The notes beneath the pieces were generated by a model. That model did no database searches and was not told the DNA's origin. It saw only the letters and a program-made list of their open reading frames with translations. The position numbers and the translations under genes were made by a program. A stretch of 64,000 nt of DNA from Linepithema humile (lineage: Eukaryota > Arthropoda > Insecta > Hymenoptera > Formicidae): assembly GCF_040581485.1 (NCBI RefSeq), contig NC_090133.1, positions 14,384,001 to 14,448,000 of the forward strand, in the 5' to 3' direction. Shown piece by piece: positions 11,282-22,536 of this stretch. Position 1 is the first letter of the stretch. The number at the start of each line of letters is the position of its first letter.

Positions 11282-12325
11282 TAAGAAATCGATTTATATA
11301 AGAAAATTATGATGATTCAACTTAAAAAAACAATGGTGACCTTTAAAACTCAAAAAGGTCACAAGTTAAAAAAAATTTTATGTACATTTTATTGGGGACT
11401 AAAAACCATATTTCCTTTATTTTCGTTACTTCAATCAGTTATGAGATATTTGTCCGAATAATTAGACGAACACCCTATGTATGGTTACTTTCATTCAATT
11501 CATGTTTTAACAAACCTAAGTTTTTTTTTTCAAATGCTCAACATATTTTTATGAGCTTAAAGTTTTAAATACAGTATATCTATTTTATATTGGCTTCTTA
11601 CAATTTAAAATATTTTTATAAAATATATAGTATAAATAATTTATTTGTTGATTTGTAATGTAAGTTTTTAAATTTTATTAACATTAATATTATAAATACT
11701 ACAAAGATGATTATAATATTCATTTTTTATTATTTTATTTGAATAGTCATGAAGATTGACAATTTTTATTTATATATTAAAGTAGGAAACAGAAGTTTTT
11801 AAGAATTGATTAATATAATGATTTTATTGATTGTTATTTGTGCAATGTTTTCTGCTATTGTTTCTTTTTTTGGTAAATTTAGTACGATTAAATAATGACA
11901 TTTTATGTCTTATATAAATATATGTGTATATTCTACAAAGAAGTTAAACAAAATTAAATAAAATTAAGGATCAAATATACGAATTTTTTGCAGAAAAACG
12001 AATAATTTGTTTACAAATAATTTTGCTCTAAATAAGATCATTTCTCACAAATACTAGTTAATGAGAACAAATTAGAGAACATTTGAAGAAATATTGTACA
12101 TACCATATAATGTCTATACTACCTACTTGTTCAATTTATTTCTGAATTTTGTACGCTTTCATTTGACTTTAAATATGAATCATAGATTTGTTAAAACATG
12201 AATCATAGATATTACATACACTCTTTCTTGAGATATCAATTTTAATTCTGTAATTAATATAAGAATTTATTATTGTTGCTTGTAACTTATATTTGTTGTA
12301 ATACAGATATTTGTTTGTAATATAG

Positions 12326-12629
12326 ATATCCTGAAGCAGCCACAACATTATCATATGCAACATTGAAAACTACATTGTACCGTGAAAGAATCAAACTTCG
12401 CCAAACTTTACCAAAAGATATGGAGACTCTTGCTACGAATTTATCAACTTACCAACCTCTTGAAAAATTTTACAAAGGAAATGTAACTTGCAGCGATGGA
12501 AAAAAAGCATTAATATTTACAAGTAATGAGCTATTGCAAGAATTACAAAAATCAACAGAACTTTATGTCGATGGCACATTTAATGTAAGTTTGTATATCT
12601 TATAATACACACACAGTATATTGTTTCTA

Positions 12630-12663
<34 letters not shown>

Positions 12664-15600
12664 CAATAAAAATAATATATAACGATACTCGGTGTAAACT
12701 GTGAGGATGACGAGCCAGAATTGGATGTTCTTTTGTAATAATTAATTTGTTAAAACTCTTAATGTTCATTTATTAAATTTTTGATGTTAAAAACTGTAGA
12801 TGTTTCGGTCAAGTACGCAACCATTATCAATGCAATAAAATTAGTTGTATATAAAAGTCATGTATGGATGAGTAATCATAAAGTTTTAACAAATTAATTA
12901 TTATAAAAGAATATCCAACTACTGACTCGTCATCCTCACAGTTTATACCGAGTATCATTATTAATACACACGAGTCTACTATTTAAGAGGTTAAAAGTAA
13001 TACATTTAAATAATGTTAACTTTGCAGATTGTTCCACGTGTACCATTAATGAATCAAATGTATACACTACATACTCGATATATGAATGTAATAAGTAATA
13101 AAAAAATATATTATAACATGAATTATCACTAGATAAAATATTGCATATATATAATATTACTCAATAAATCATAAAAAAAGATAGTATAAAAAAGTTGTAA
13201 TATAAGTTAATTTATTTTATTAATAAATACTAATTTTATTCTTTTATAATATAGACATAGAAAATGTCAAATTTAAAAAAAGTAGTTTTAAAAAAATATA
13301 ATTTAATATTTATTTTATATGTATATTATGAAGTTATAAATTATATAAAAGTATATGATTTCTCTTATTCTTTATAATAAATCTATGAGCCTTTTAAATA
13401 TGTTTTTTCTTTAAAAAACAATAAAATCATGATTTGAACAATATCAATTGATGCTTTATCCCATACTCTTATTCATTGTTTAATTATAATAGGAATACTG
13501 TAATTTGTTTATTTTGCAGGGTATTGCTATGATCTTTATCCTGTGTGAAAGTCGTTCTAGTAATATGTACAGAGCTATTTGGAACAAAATTCTAGAGTTA
13601 GTGCCAATGCTTCAACATAATGTAAAATTTATAATGAGCGACTATGAGACAGCAGCCATGAAAGTGATAAATGAACAATTTCCAGCAGCAGCAGCACATG
13701 GGTGTTGGTTTCACTATAATCAAGTGTGCATTATAATTTTACATAATTTATTTTTTATGTTTATTCTATATTATTTACATAAACCAGTTATTATAATACA
13801 TAAATATTCACTTACAGGCACTTTTGCGTCATTGGCGGCGATTAGGCTTAATGGATGCACCAAGAAACATTTTATCAATGACTATGAGTATGGCATTGGT
13901 TCCTTCTGATTGTTTTGAGGAAGCACTTTCCTTTATACAATTTGAAGTCGATCAAATTTCTCATGAATATCCTGCTGTTAATGATTTTTTAACATATGTA
14001 CGCAAAACTTGGTTACCACTAGCATCAAAAGTCAGCGTTTATGATTGTCCTGTAAGGACAAATAATATAACAGAAACTTTCCATAACATAGCAGGAAGAA
14101 AATTCAGTAAATCTCATGAAAACGTCTGGAGTTTCTTAGGTAATGTTCTCATTAATATTTTTTTTCCATTTTATATATAAAGTAAACAAACTTTGACAAA
14201 ATAATATGCTTACAGATAATCTGCGAATATTAATAACTGACGAAGAAATAAAACTGAAACGTTTAAAAACAACCGAAACTACTGAGCATTATACAACTAT
14301 TAAAAACAGAAACCGAGATAATAAAATATTAAAAATGCAAAACTATTTTGCAACAGGCAGGTTAGTTTATATAAAATTCTATAACACATAATCTTTCATC
14401 GACGTTTTCTTTCGCAATTTTTAATCTTTGCATAACACATTAATAGCGAATTGATTATACATTATATAATGTATTATGCAAAGACTAAAACAGACTTTAA
14501 TTTTAACAATTCATAAATTGACGCGATAATCAAGAGCTGTTAGATATGAAATTGACTTGACAGCGAGAAATAATCCACATCGAGATTCGAGACTTTTGAG
14601 AATCGATATAATATAAATTTTTTAAATGAGAAGAAAGTCGACTTATAAAAGCACACAGAATAGCTTTATTTATAAAAAAATTTAATTTATTGTCGTTTTT
14701 TCAATTACTTTTTTGTATATAAGCAGTATATTTTTGAAAACCTATTGTGTACTATTTATATCTATTGATTCCTATCATTTTTTAAATAAAAGCTTTGAAA
14801 AAAACAGCTATTTAAAAAATAACAATTTACGTAATCTTACATTTTTTTACATCAGATAATTACAAGAAAAATTGATGTATCTAAAAGAACAGATAAATGT
14901 GTGATTCTATTTATAAGATTACTTTTAGATTGATTTTTCGTAAAGATTAATTAAAAATAAATATCAATATTTTCAATTTTGTGTTAAATAATTTTCATTA
15001 AAAACGACTAAATTTGCGACTGAACATGAAATGAAGATATTAATTTCCATTTTCGGCATCCTGCATTTATATTGTAAATTTAATATTTTTATATGTTTCT
15101 TTTTTATTTCTACATATGTAATACATAGTAGTATATATGCAATACATAGTAAAAGTATTTTTTTATTCTTTTTAGGTTGGATCTCAATAATTTCTTACGT
15201 TTTTTCAACGACAAATATGAAAATATGATAAAGGATAAATTACTTTCTAATGGTATGTCTATTATTAGTAATTAATAAAATTTGATATTTGAAGCTTTCG
15301 CAAAGTGGAAAAATACTACCCTCTGATTTAAATTCATCTAAATAAATATATACAAAAAAAACTTTATCTTGTAAAGATATTATATTCTTAAAATATTTAA
15401 TATATATGAAATAAAAATGTTAAATATCTTGATTGTATGGATATATATTTAAATTTAATATAAAAATTATATTTTTACAAAAGATAACATACCTAATTCA
15501 ACATTTGATGAAGAATATGATCATGTGTATTTAGAAACAAAATCAAATACACTGCATAATATAGAAGATGACACAAAAATTAATACAAAAAGGAAAACAC

Positions 15601-16396
15601 CATTACAAACATTAAATTATGAGGAAATGAATCATTCACGTACAAAATATCACAAAAGAAGACAAAATAATGTGTTAAACACTGATAAAGGTAAACATGT
15701 AAATTTTAATATTACATTTGCAAGCATCATACTTTTAAAAAAAGTGAAATACAGTGGTTTGAATAAAATGAAATAATATACTCCATTAAATTTATTTTTA
15801 TTACTTTTACAACTGAATAACATAACATATATTATATAAATTTATAACAATTCTACTAGATAACAATTTTGTTTTTTTTTTTTATTTAGTATTTGACTGT
15901 TATTGATCTTATAAAATTAATGTTTTTATACATCAAAATTGATAACGGATATATAATAAGTTATTGTATATATATTCATATTAAACATATCATTATTTAT
16001 ATTCCCTTACAAACACAAATTATAATACAATCTTTTTTGTACATCTAAGATGTATATATTTGTTTATATTAAAAATAAATTTTGCAATTACAGTAACACA
16101 AATTTCAGATCCTACATAGAAAAATTTGGACATATATAACCAAATTTTTCTATGCGGGATTTTATGTTTTTAAAAAATATATATCGCTATCATATTATTA
16201 TAATAAATATATTACTATAGTATCATATTTGTTAACAAAAAACTTTAATAGAGAACACGAAAACACACAAAAACAAGATATCTTAAAATTACCAGAGTTA
16301 AAGGTGATTTTACAAAGGATAGATAAAGTATCAAAGGAAGAAATAAAAATATCATCAAAAGAATCATCAAAAAAACGTCGCAGAATAAGAATTTAA
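12326..16396 (+). CDS. MULE-type transposase gene, eight exons visible, 5' partial
   Basis: Exons are 12326-12584, 13028-13087, 13520-13723, 13818-14139, 14216-14360, 15176-15252, 15484-15690 and 16254-16396 (TAA). Phases match at every junction. Key segments are LYVDGTFN (first catalytic Asp), IVPRVPLMNQMYTLHTRYMN, GIAMIFILCESR, FIMSDYETAAM with the second acidic position, HGCWFHYNQ, and TNNITETFHN with the distal Glu region. This is the MULE (Mutator-like) DDE domain layout; in insects such proteins often have an N-terminal FLYWCH zinc finger, which would lie upstream and is not seen. The C-terminal exons are charged and end in KKRRRIRI, a possible nuclear signal. No stop or frameshift was found, so the gene may be a recent or domesticated copy. 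Confidence 0.75.
12683..12956. mobile_element. MITE in an intron of the MULE gene
   Basis: The 31-base ends, starting gatactcggtgtaaactgtg and ending in its inverted counterpart ccgagtatc, match with one or two differences. A second inverted block (aattaatttgttaaaac / gttttaacaaattaatt) lies inside. The element is 274 bp long, noncoding, and sits wholly in intron 1 of the visible gene. No clear target duplication was resolved. Confidence 0.85.
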
Positions 16397-16626
16397 TTTA
16401 ATTGCAGCAAGGTAATTATTTCACAGCATTCTACTGATGCAGAATTAAAATAAAATAAGATTTGTTAACTTCGACAAATATTTATATACTTAATATTAAC
16501 ATTTTCTTTTTCTAATAAAAATAAAATATATAGAAAGTACTGGAAGATGAATATTTATATTTAAATTAAGTAAATCATATTTATTCTTTGGATTAGAAAC
16601 TGAAGGATGATATTAAACTGCATCAG

Positions 16627-16803
16627 AAGAAGAATGTACGAAAAACATATGTACTGTGTGTCTTGTAAACGAGCGTACACATGCTTTTATACCTTGCGGT
16701 CATTTGGCTTGTTGCTTTTTATGCATCGAACGTTTAGAAGCCGATCAATGTCCGATATGTAACATAACATATGATAATTACGTAAGAATTAGAAAACCAT
16801 AAA
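16627..16803 (+). CDS. IAP-type RING finger terminal exon
   Basis: After an acceptor (gcatcag, 16620-16626) the exon encodes about 58 residues ending RIRKP and TAA. It reads CTVC, then IPCGHLACC, FLC and DQCPIC, the C3HC4 RING of IAP-type E3 ubiquitin ligases, which bind E2 enzymes. The exon starts in phase 1. MULE exon 7 (ending 15690) also ends in phase 1, so direct splicing of exon 7 to this exon would keep frame and give a MULE-RING fusion, with exon 8 as an alternative 3' end. It could instead be the last exon of another gene or a stranded fragment; no other exon was found. Confidence 0.65.
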
Positions 16804-17008
16804 ACATTCATATCTATCTACATAAAACATTTATATCTATCCACGTAAAAAATTTAAATTTCAAAATTGCTGATATTAATATTACATGATGAGTTTCGAG
16901 AATTTAAGTTTCAAAAACACTGATATCAATATTACTCGAATGATATCAATATTGATGACAAAAAGATTCTGTGATAGAGATAGATGTTTGTGTAATTTTA
17001 CTTTGGAA

Positions 17009-17069
<61 letters not shown>

Positions 17070-18759
17070 TACACATCTATAGATTGATTATACATTGTTG
17101 CAAGCGGAGTTAATAACTTACTTTAATAAGATAGATAAAAGTTCGATTCTTTTCTCCGATAATAAGTGCTAAACACGTTACACTTTTTTCTATTTGTCTA
17201 CAGAGTGGTTCTACAGTGCATTGAAAATTTCGGTTTTTATCGCGAAGAATGACAACTTAATAATGGCTTTAACTGAAAAATACTTTGTATTGACTGACAA
17301 TCAGGCGACAATTTGCGTTGTAGGATCACCCTCAGAATAATAGTTTGTATATTTTGAAAGATGTATAGATTATAGAAATTTCAGCTTTTTTCAGATTTAT
17401 TTTAAGTCAAAATATAGGTATAATTTATAATCAGATACAGACATTCAATTTCTGTAAATGTATGTTTCTTGCGTCAAAGATATATGAATGTTTTTATTCT
17501 TTTTTTGTTACATATAGTATGAAACTGTGATTTTATTTTATACTATTATACAGCCTTAACCAAATAAGGCAAAGTACCTGACTTATTGTATGTATTTTAT
17601 ATATAATACCAGAGATTATTACCTAAATATAAGTAGAGTTGAGAAGTTGATATCAATTAAATGTACCGGAATGTCTTTGCTATAATGGTACGTACAATTT
17701 ATTTTATCCAATCGCATTGAACATTTAGCTACAAATTGATGGATGACGTCAAATTTTTTAATTTTTTTCCTGTTTATAACTATGAGTAAGAATGACTATG
17801 AGTTATATCTTTCAAAAGACGTATCATTATAGAAATGGCAGCATTTTATATTCTAAGAAAAATGTATCTTTCGCATATAACGTAATTAGAGATTCCAATT
17901 TGTGCAAAGCTATAAGATGCCAAAGATACTTTTACTTTTTTCTGTAATACTGTTACGAATATGTACTAAGTGTTGTGATAGTTTTATACTTCTAAGTAAT
18001 ATAGGTCATTTATATGAAGATACAGATTTAATTTCTGCAAATGTATGTTTCTTGAGCCAAAGATATTTCAATTCTTATTTTTCACTTTAAACTATTGTTT
18101 AAATAAATATTTAAAATATAGTGTGCCGCATTTTATATATTTAGTATCAGTGCTTCGTTTTCATTTGAATATAAGTAGAGAACGTTTGGTATCTCACACA
18201 TTTGCACAAATTAATTCATATGTAATCGATGAAATGTACCGTTATATCTGACTGTCATAGCTGGGATGATTACTATTTATTATATCCAATCGTTGCGAAT
18301 ATTTAGCTACAAGTTGATTGGCAACACACAATTTCGCATTCATTTCTTCATTACGTCTTATTAGAGAAAACCGTTCATATTTTCTCAGAAACGTACTGTT
18401 ATAAAAATTCGCTCATATAATTACTCTAAGTAATTACGATTGACATACAAGTTAACATATAGAGATTTTACATTGTACAAATGTACAAAATGTCGAGATA
18501 CTTTTATTACTTTTTTTAATAATGTAAATTGCTCTGTAATTTCGTGCTGTATTTTTTTTCAAAAGTATAAATATTGTAAAACATTTATTTCTTGTAACAT
18601 GTAAATAAATATTTTATATGAATGCTGCTTATGCCTGACGCAGTTATAAGCTAAAAAGTTCAGAAATTGTTAAAAATAAAACATTTTTCTACCTAAATAA
18701 TAAAACATTTTTTTTTCATGTCTCGATAAATTTTTCTTACATTTTACATTGACAGATCT
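16804..18759. repeat. AT-rich noncoding flank with a diverged ~570-bp tandem duplication
   Basis: An (AT)n run occupies about 17011-17062. Segments near 17450, 17735 and 17918 recur in the same order near 18033, 18302 and 18492 (for example tgtatgtttcttg and tttagctacaa), so about 17440-18010 and 18020-18590 are diverged tandem copies. No gene is supported. The stretch ends at the upstream target-duplication copy of the R1-like element (18746-18759). Confidence 0.65.
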
Positions 18760-18779
18760 TTTTTTTTTTTTTTTTTTTT

Positions 18780-19365
18780 AGGTGGAGAAATCCTTTATGG
18801 ATACCCGTGGTCCTCGGGGGAAGACCACGGGTTATGTGGGAGTCTCCTGGGAAAAAAGGTTTTTCCCAGGCATACCCACTAAAACTCCACCGGTGACCCT
18901 CACTGGCCTAGGTGGGGGAGTCCAGGGAACCGCCATGAGCATTACGTCCTGAAGACTCCCCCGGCCTGCCGCTTTATTGCAGCACTTTCCCGCCCGGAAG
19001 ATACCATCCGGGCTGCCCGATTAACGGGCTTTATTTCCTTGCTTTTGTAAGGAAGCAGGGTCACCTCTGCCTCCCTACACCCCTCCCGATGTTGTTGGGG
19101 GGGTGGGGATTGGCACCTTGACCCCCGTCAAGGCGCCAACCCCCCCTATTTTCCTGTTTCGATGAGAGGAGGAGAGGAGAGGAGATCACGGATAATTCCA
19201 TCTGACCCCTCTCCCCCCTCCCCCCCGGACCACTCCTTCGTAGTGGGGAGGGGTGGTGGGGGGGATTTTGTCGAGCTCGATGCACCCTTCTCACCCCCCC
19301 CCCCAGGTGTCTTTCTTGTCTAGTGGGGCGTGTGGTGCAGCGAGGAGGATCCAATCCCCCTCCCC
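18780..19365 (-). other. 3' UTR of the R1-like element
   Basis: GC-rich sequence between the ORF2 stop and the poly(A) tail. Two short inverted segments near the tail (for example ccgtggtcctcgggg with gaccacggg, 18807-18831) can form stem-loops, as is common in the 3' UTRs that reverse transcriptases recognise. Confidence 0.6.
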
Positions 19366-22300
19366 CTAGAACCTTCTCATATGGGCTGCAGGGCGTCTTC
19401 TTCGTAGCGCTCTGCCCCCATCTCCTCCATTAGAGGGTTGAGCTGGTAGCTCTCCCCTTCTTTCTCTCTCAGCCTCCTCCTTCTGCGACATTACTTGCTC
19501 GCAGAAGGAGGAGACCGCCCTCCATTTCTCCTCCCCCTCCAGCATAGCCTTGACTATTGCCGGAAGGGAGAGGTCCCCCCCCACCACTGCGACCAGGACT
19601 CGGCGCTCCTCTGCCCATGCTGGACAGTCCTCCAAGGTGTGTTGCGCCGAGTCCCGGTCGGCCGCACAGTGGTGACACCGTGTTGTACGTTCCCTCCCGA
19701 TTCGACACAGGTACTCTCCGAAGCATCCGTGCCCCGAGAGCACCTGCGTCGCACGAAAGGAAAGCCCGCCGCGGGCCCTACCCACCCATTCTGGTAGGCA
19801 GGGCCGGATGGCCTCGATGGTCCTGCGGCCCGGAATATCAGGGTCGCTCAACTGGATTCCCCAGTTCGCGATAGCCCTCATCCGGGCCCGCTTCCTCATA
19901 TTGACTTCGGCCCCCGGGTGAAGTTGGGAATGTCTCCCTTGCTGTCGGAGCTCCTTTGTTTGCTGGTACACCTCAGTGTACATTTCAGCAAGGAGCTCCA
20001 ACGGGAGCATTCCCGCGAGGGCCGTTGCCGCCGCGTACGACACCGTCCTGTAGGACCGGGTAATACGTATGGCCATTTGTCGTTGTGCCCTGTGCATTAG
20101 TGTCTTTATGCCACGACTGGCCATCATTTCCCCGGCCCACACCGGTGCCCCGTAGAGGGCAACGGAATGGACGGTGTTTGCGTAAAGGCGCCTTACCTTG
20201 GCGCTCGGACCACCGATGTTGGGTAGGAGGCGGCTCAGGGCATTGGCCACCTTCCCTACCCTGGGGGCTAGCAACTGAAAATGTTGCTTAAACCCCCATT
20301 GACCATCCAGGGTGAGGCCCAGGTATCTCATCTGGTTCCCCACCCTCACGCGGGCCGCCCCGACCGTGATGTGGGCTACTGGAGGTTCCCCGTGAGAGCC
20401 ATCATGAAAGAAAACGGCTTCCGTTTTCTGCGGGGCCACCTCCAGGCCCGTTGCCGTCACGGCGCGTACAACACCAGCCGTGGCCAGGTTTGCCATGGCC
20501 ACGGCTTCCCTCCAGTTCTCCCCCCTGGCGAGCACAAGTGTGTCGTCTGCATAGCAGACAACATCACAGCCAGGGGGGAGTTCCGCCCGGAGCACTACGT
20601 CGTATGCGAGGTTCCATAGAAGGGGGCCAAGTACCGACCCCTGCGGAACCCCGCAATACGCGTCCCTTCTGCGTAAAAGCTCAGACCTATCTCTGTACTC
20701 TAGCCGTCTCTCCCTGAAGTAGTCCCAGACCACGTTCTTGAGGTATTGGGGGAAGCCATGATACTCCATGGCCTCCCCCACCTTGTCCCAGGGGAGGGAG
20801 TTGAAGGCGTTGACGATGTCAAGCGACACCGCCAACGCCACTTTCCCCTCCTCAACTATCCCCTCCGAGAGGGAACGGACCCGCAGAATGGCGTCTACGG
20901 TTGACCGTCCCTCCCGGAATCCGAACTGATGGACACTCAGGTCTGGGCCCTCCAGGGAGAGATGCCCGACGAGGCGACTGGCTATGATCCTCTCAAAGAG
21001 TTTCCCAGCCTCGTCGAGCAGACATATCGGCCGATACGCAGAAGGCTGCTCCGGCGGTTTGCCCTCTTTGGGAAGTAGGACTAATTTAGCCCTCTTCCAC
21101 TGGGGGGGAAAGGTGCCGGTTCGAAGGCAGTCCGAGAACAGCTGTCTCGTTCGGTCACCTATCACCCCCAACGCCAAGGCCCATACACGGCCAGGGATCC
21201 CATCCGGACCCGGTGCTTTCCTCCCAGCACCGAGTTTCTTCCGGGCCGCGGCGAGCTCACCCTCCGTAACCCCATGCTCCTCCTCCAGCCATTCCTCCTC
21301 TGGGAGGTCTTGGCGTTGTGGGACGCTTCTTCCCCTGACTGGGAAGAGAGTCCCCACTACCTCATTGAGGAGCATTGGGTCCATGCTCTCCGCGGTGGGG
21401 GTCGTCGCGCATCTGAGTTTGTTCAAAACAATTCGATACGGACGCCCCCATGGGTCCTGGTCGAGGGAGGACAATAGTTCCTCCCACGCCTTGGCCTTGG
21501 CCGCCCTGATGGCATAGCGCAGCGCGCTCCTTGCGGCTTGGAGCTCCACATGCGCTTCCTCGATCCCAGCCCGATCATTCCCCCGCCTGGCTCTTGTATG
21601 GCCGCGTCTGGCTTCATGGACGACTCGTCTGAGAGCAGCGAGTTCCTCCGTCCACCAGTACGCGGCCCGGCGGGGGGAAGGCCTGGATCTGGGCATGGCC
21701 ACATCACACGCACGCGTGAGAACCTCCCCGATCCATTGTGCCTTCTCTGTGGGACCCTCCTGTGCTCTAGAGGGCCATGTCTCGGCTAGGATAGATGCCA
21801 TCAAGGCATCCTCGTCCAATTTGGTGAGGGCCCACCTGGGGTGGAGGGTACCCTCCATCTTCTCACGGCGGCGACTCTCCAGCACCGTTCGGGGAATTGC
21901 CCTGATTTGGACCACGATATATTTGTGGTCCGATAATGTTGGGGCATTCTTCCTCACATGCCAGTCGTCGATCAGACGTGCTGCAGGAGGATTGGCCAAA
22001 GTCAGGTCCACGACCGATTCCCCTTGCCACCTCACGCAGGTGCTGACTGCACCTTTGTTGATGACAGTCAGGTTAAGAGTCGTCGCCCATCTCTCCAGGA
22101 CCGGACCCCTGGCATTTCCTCGATGGGAGGGGGAACCCCAATTGGCCGATTTGGCATTGAAGTCCCCCGCCAGGACCAAGGGACAGGGGAGGTATCTTCG
22201 GATACAGTCCCCCACATCTTCAAGGAAGTCCTCGAATTCAGGCATGTGGGTCCTAGGAGAGATGTAGCACCCCACCACTACAATGAGCCCCCACCTAACT

Positions 22301-22536
22301 GCAACAAAGCCGTTTCCGGACTCCAATTTTGAACACGGCGGGGAGAGGTCCGTTTTCCTCCAGGTTATGGCTACCATTTTGCCTCTATCTTCCGTCCAAT
22401 TTGGGTGGTTTTGTGGTATCGAGTAGTGCTCGGCTACCACCCCCAATCCGATATCCCACTCGGCCATATGTTGGACAAATAGGTCCTGGGCCTCGCGAGA
22501 ATGGTTGAGATTACCCTGGAGGATTCTAGTTGACAT
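19366..22536 (-). CDS. R1-like ORF2: AP endonuclease and reverse transcriptase
   Basis: The start is placed at ATG 22536, whose codon overlaps the end of ORF1 (stop TAG 22528-22526); the product is 1,056 residues. The N-terminal endonuclease shows LQGNLNHSREAQ, VVAEHY, LAGDFNAKSANWGS and LSDHKYIVV, the catalytic N, E, D and SDH positions of APE-type nickases. The reverse transcriptase follows, with LLDEAGKLFERII, CGVPQGSVLGP and CYADDTLVL holding the catalytic Asp pair. Near the C-terminus is CHHC...H...C, typical of the R1/LOA group. The enzyme nicks target DNA and copies its RNA there. The whole frame is open, so this protein looks functional even though the element is 5'-truncated. Confidence 0.93.
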   Translation of the reverse strand: MSTRILQGNLNHSREAQDLFVQHMAEWDIGLGVVAEHYSIPQNHPNWTEDRGKMVAITWRKTDLSPPCSKLESGNGFVAVRWGLIVVVGCYISPRTHMPEFEDFLEDVGDCIRRYLPCPLVLAGDFNAKSANWGSPSHRGNARGPVLERWATTLNLTVINKGAVSTCVRWQGESVVDLTLANPPAARLIDDWHVRKNAPTLSDHKYIVVQIRAIPRTVLESRRREKMEGTLHPRWALTKLDEDALMASILAETWPSRAQEGPTEKAQWIGEVLTRACDVAMPRSRPSPRRAAYWWTEELAALRRVVHEARRGHTRARRGNDRAGIEEAHVELQAARSALRYAIRAAKAKAWEELLSSLDQDPWGRPYRIVLNKLRCATTPTAESMDPMLLNEVVGTLFPVRGRSVPQRQDLPEEEWLEEEHGVTEGELAAARKKLGAGRKAPGPDGIPGRVWALALGVIGDRTRQLFSDCLRTGTFPPQWKRAKLVLLPKEGKPPEQPSAYRPICLLDEAGKLFERIIASRLVGHLSLEGPDLSVHQFGFREGRSTVDAILRVRSLSEGIVEEGKVALAVSLDIVNAFNSLPWDKVGEAMEYHGFPQYLKNVVWDYFRERRLEYRDRSELLRRRDAYCGVPQGSVLGPLLWNLAYDVVLRAELPPGCDVVCYADDTLVLARGENWREAVAMANLATAGVVRAVTATGLEVAPQKTEAVFFHDGSHGEPPVAHITVGAARVRVGNQMRYLGLTLDGQWGFKQHFQLLAPRVGKVANALSRLLPNIGGPSAKVRRLYANTVHSVALYGAPVWAGEMMASRGIKTLMHRAQRQMAIRITRSYRTVSYAAATALAGMLPLELLAEMYTEVYQQTKELRQQGRHSQLHPGAEVNMRKRARMRAIANWGIQLSDPDIPGRRTIEAIRPCLPEWVGRARGGLSFRATQVLSGHGCFGEYLCRIGRERTTRCHHCAADRDSAQHTLEDCPAWAEERRVLVAVVGGDLSLPAIVKAMLEGEEKWRAVSSFCEQVMSQKEEAERERRGELPAQPSNGGDGGRALRRRRPAAHMRRF

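Larger units (their letters stand above)
8366..12325. other. 4 kb noncoding, repeat-rich interval
   Basis: No convincing exon is seen. The interval holds a 70-bp tandem repeat, a 161-bp palindrome, a ~50-bp tandem repeat, TA and TG microsatellites and a ~450-bp imperfect palindrome, listed separately. It probably also contains the unseen 5' exons or introns of the MULE gene, whose first visible exon begins with an acceptor at 12325. Confidence 0.5.
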
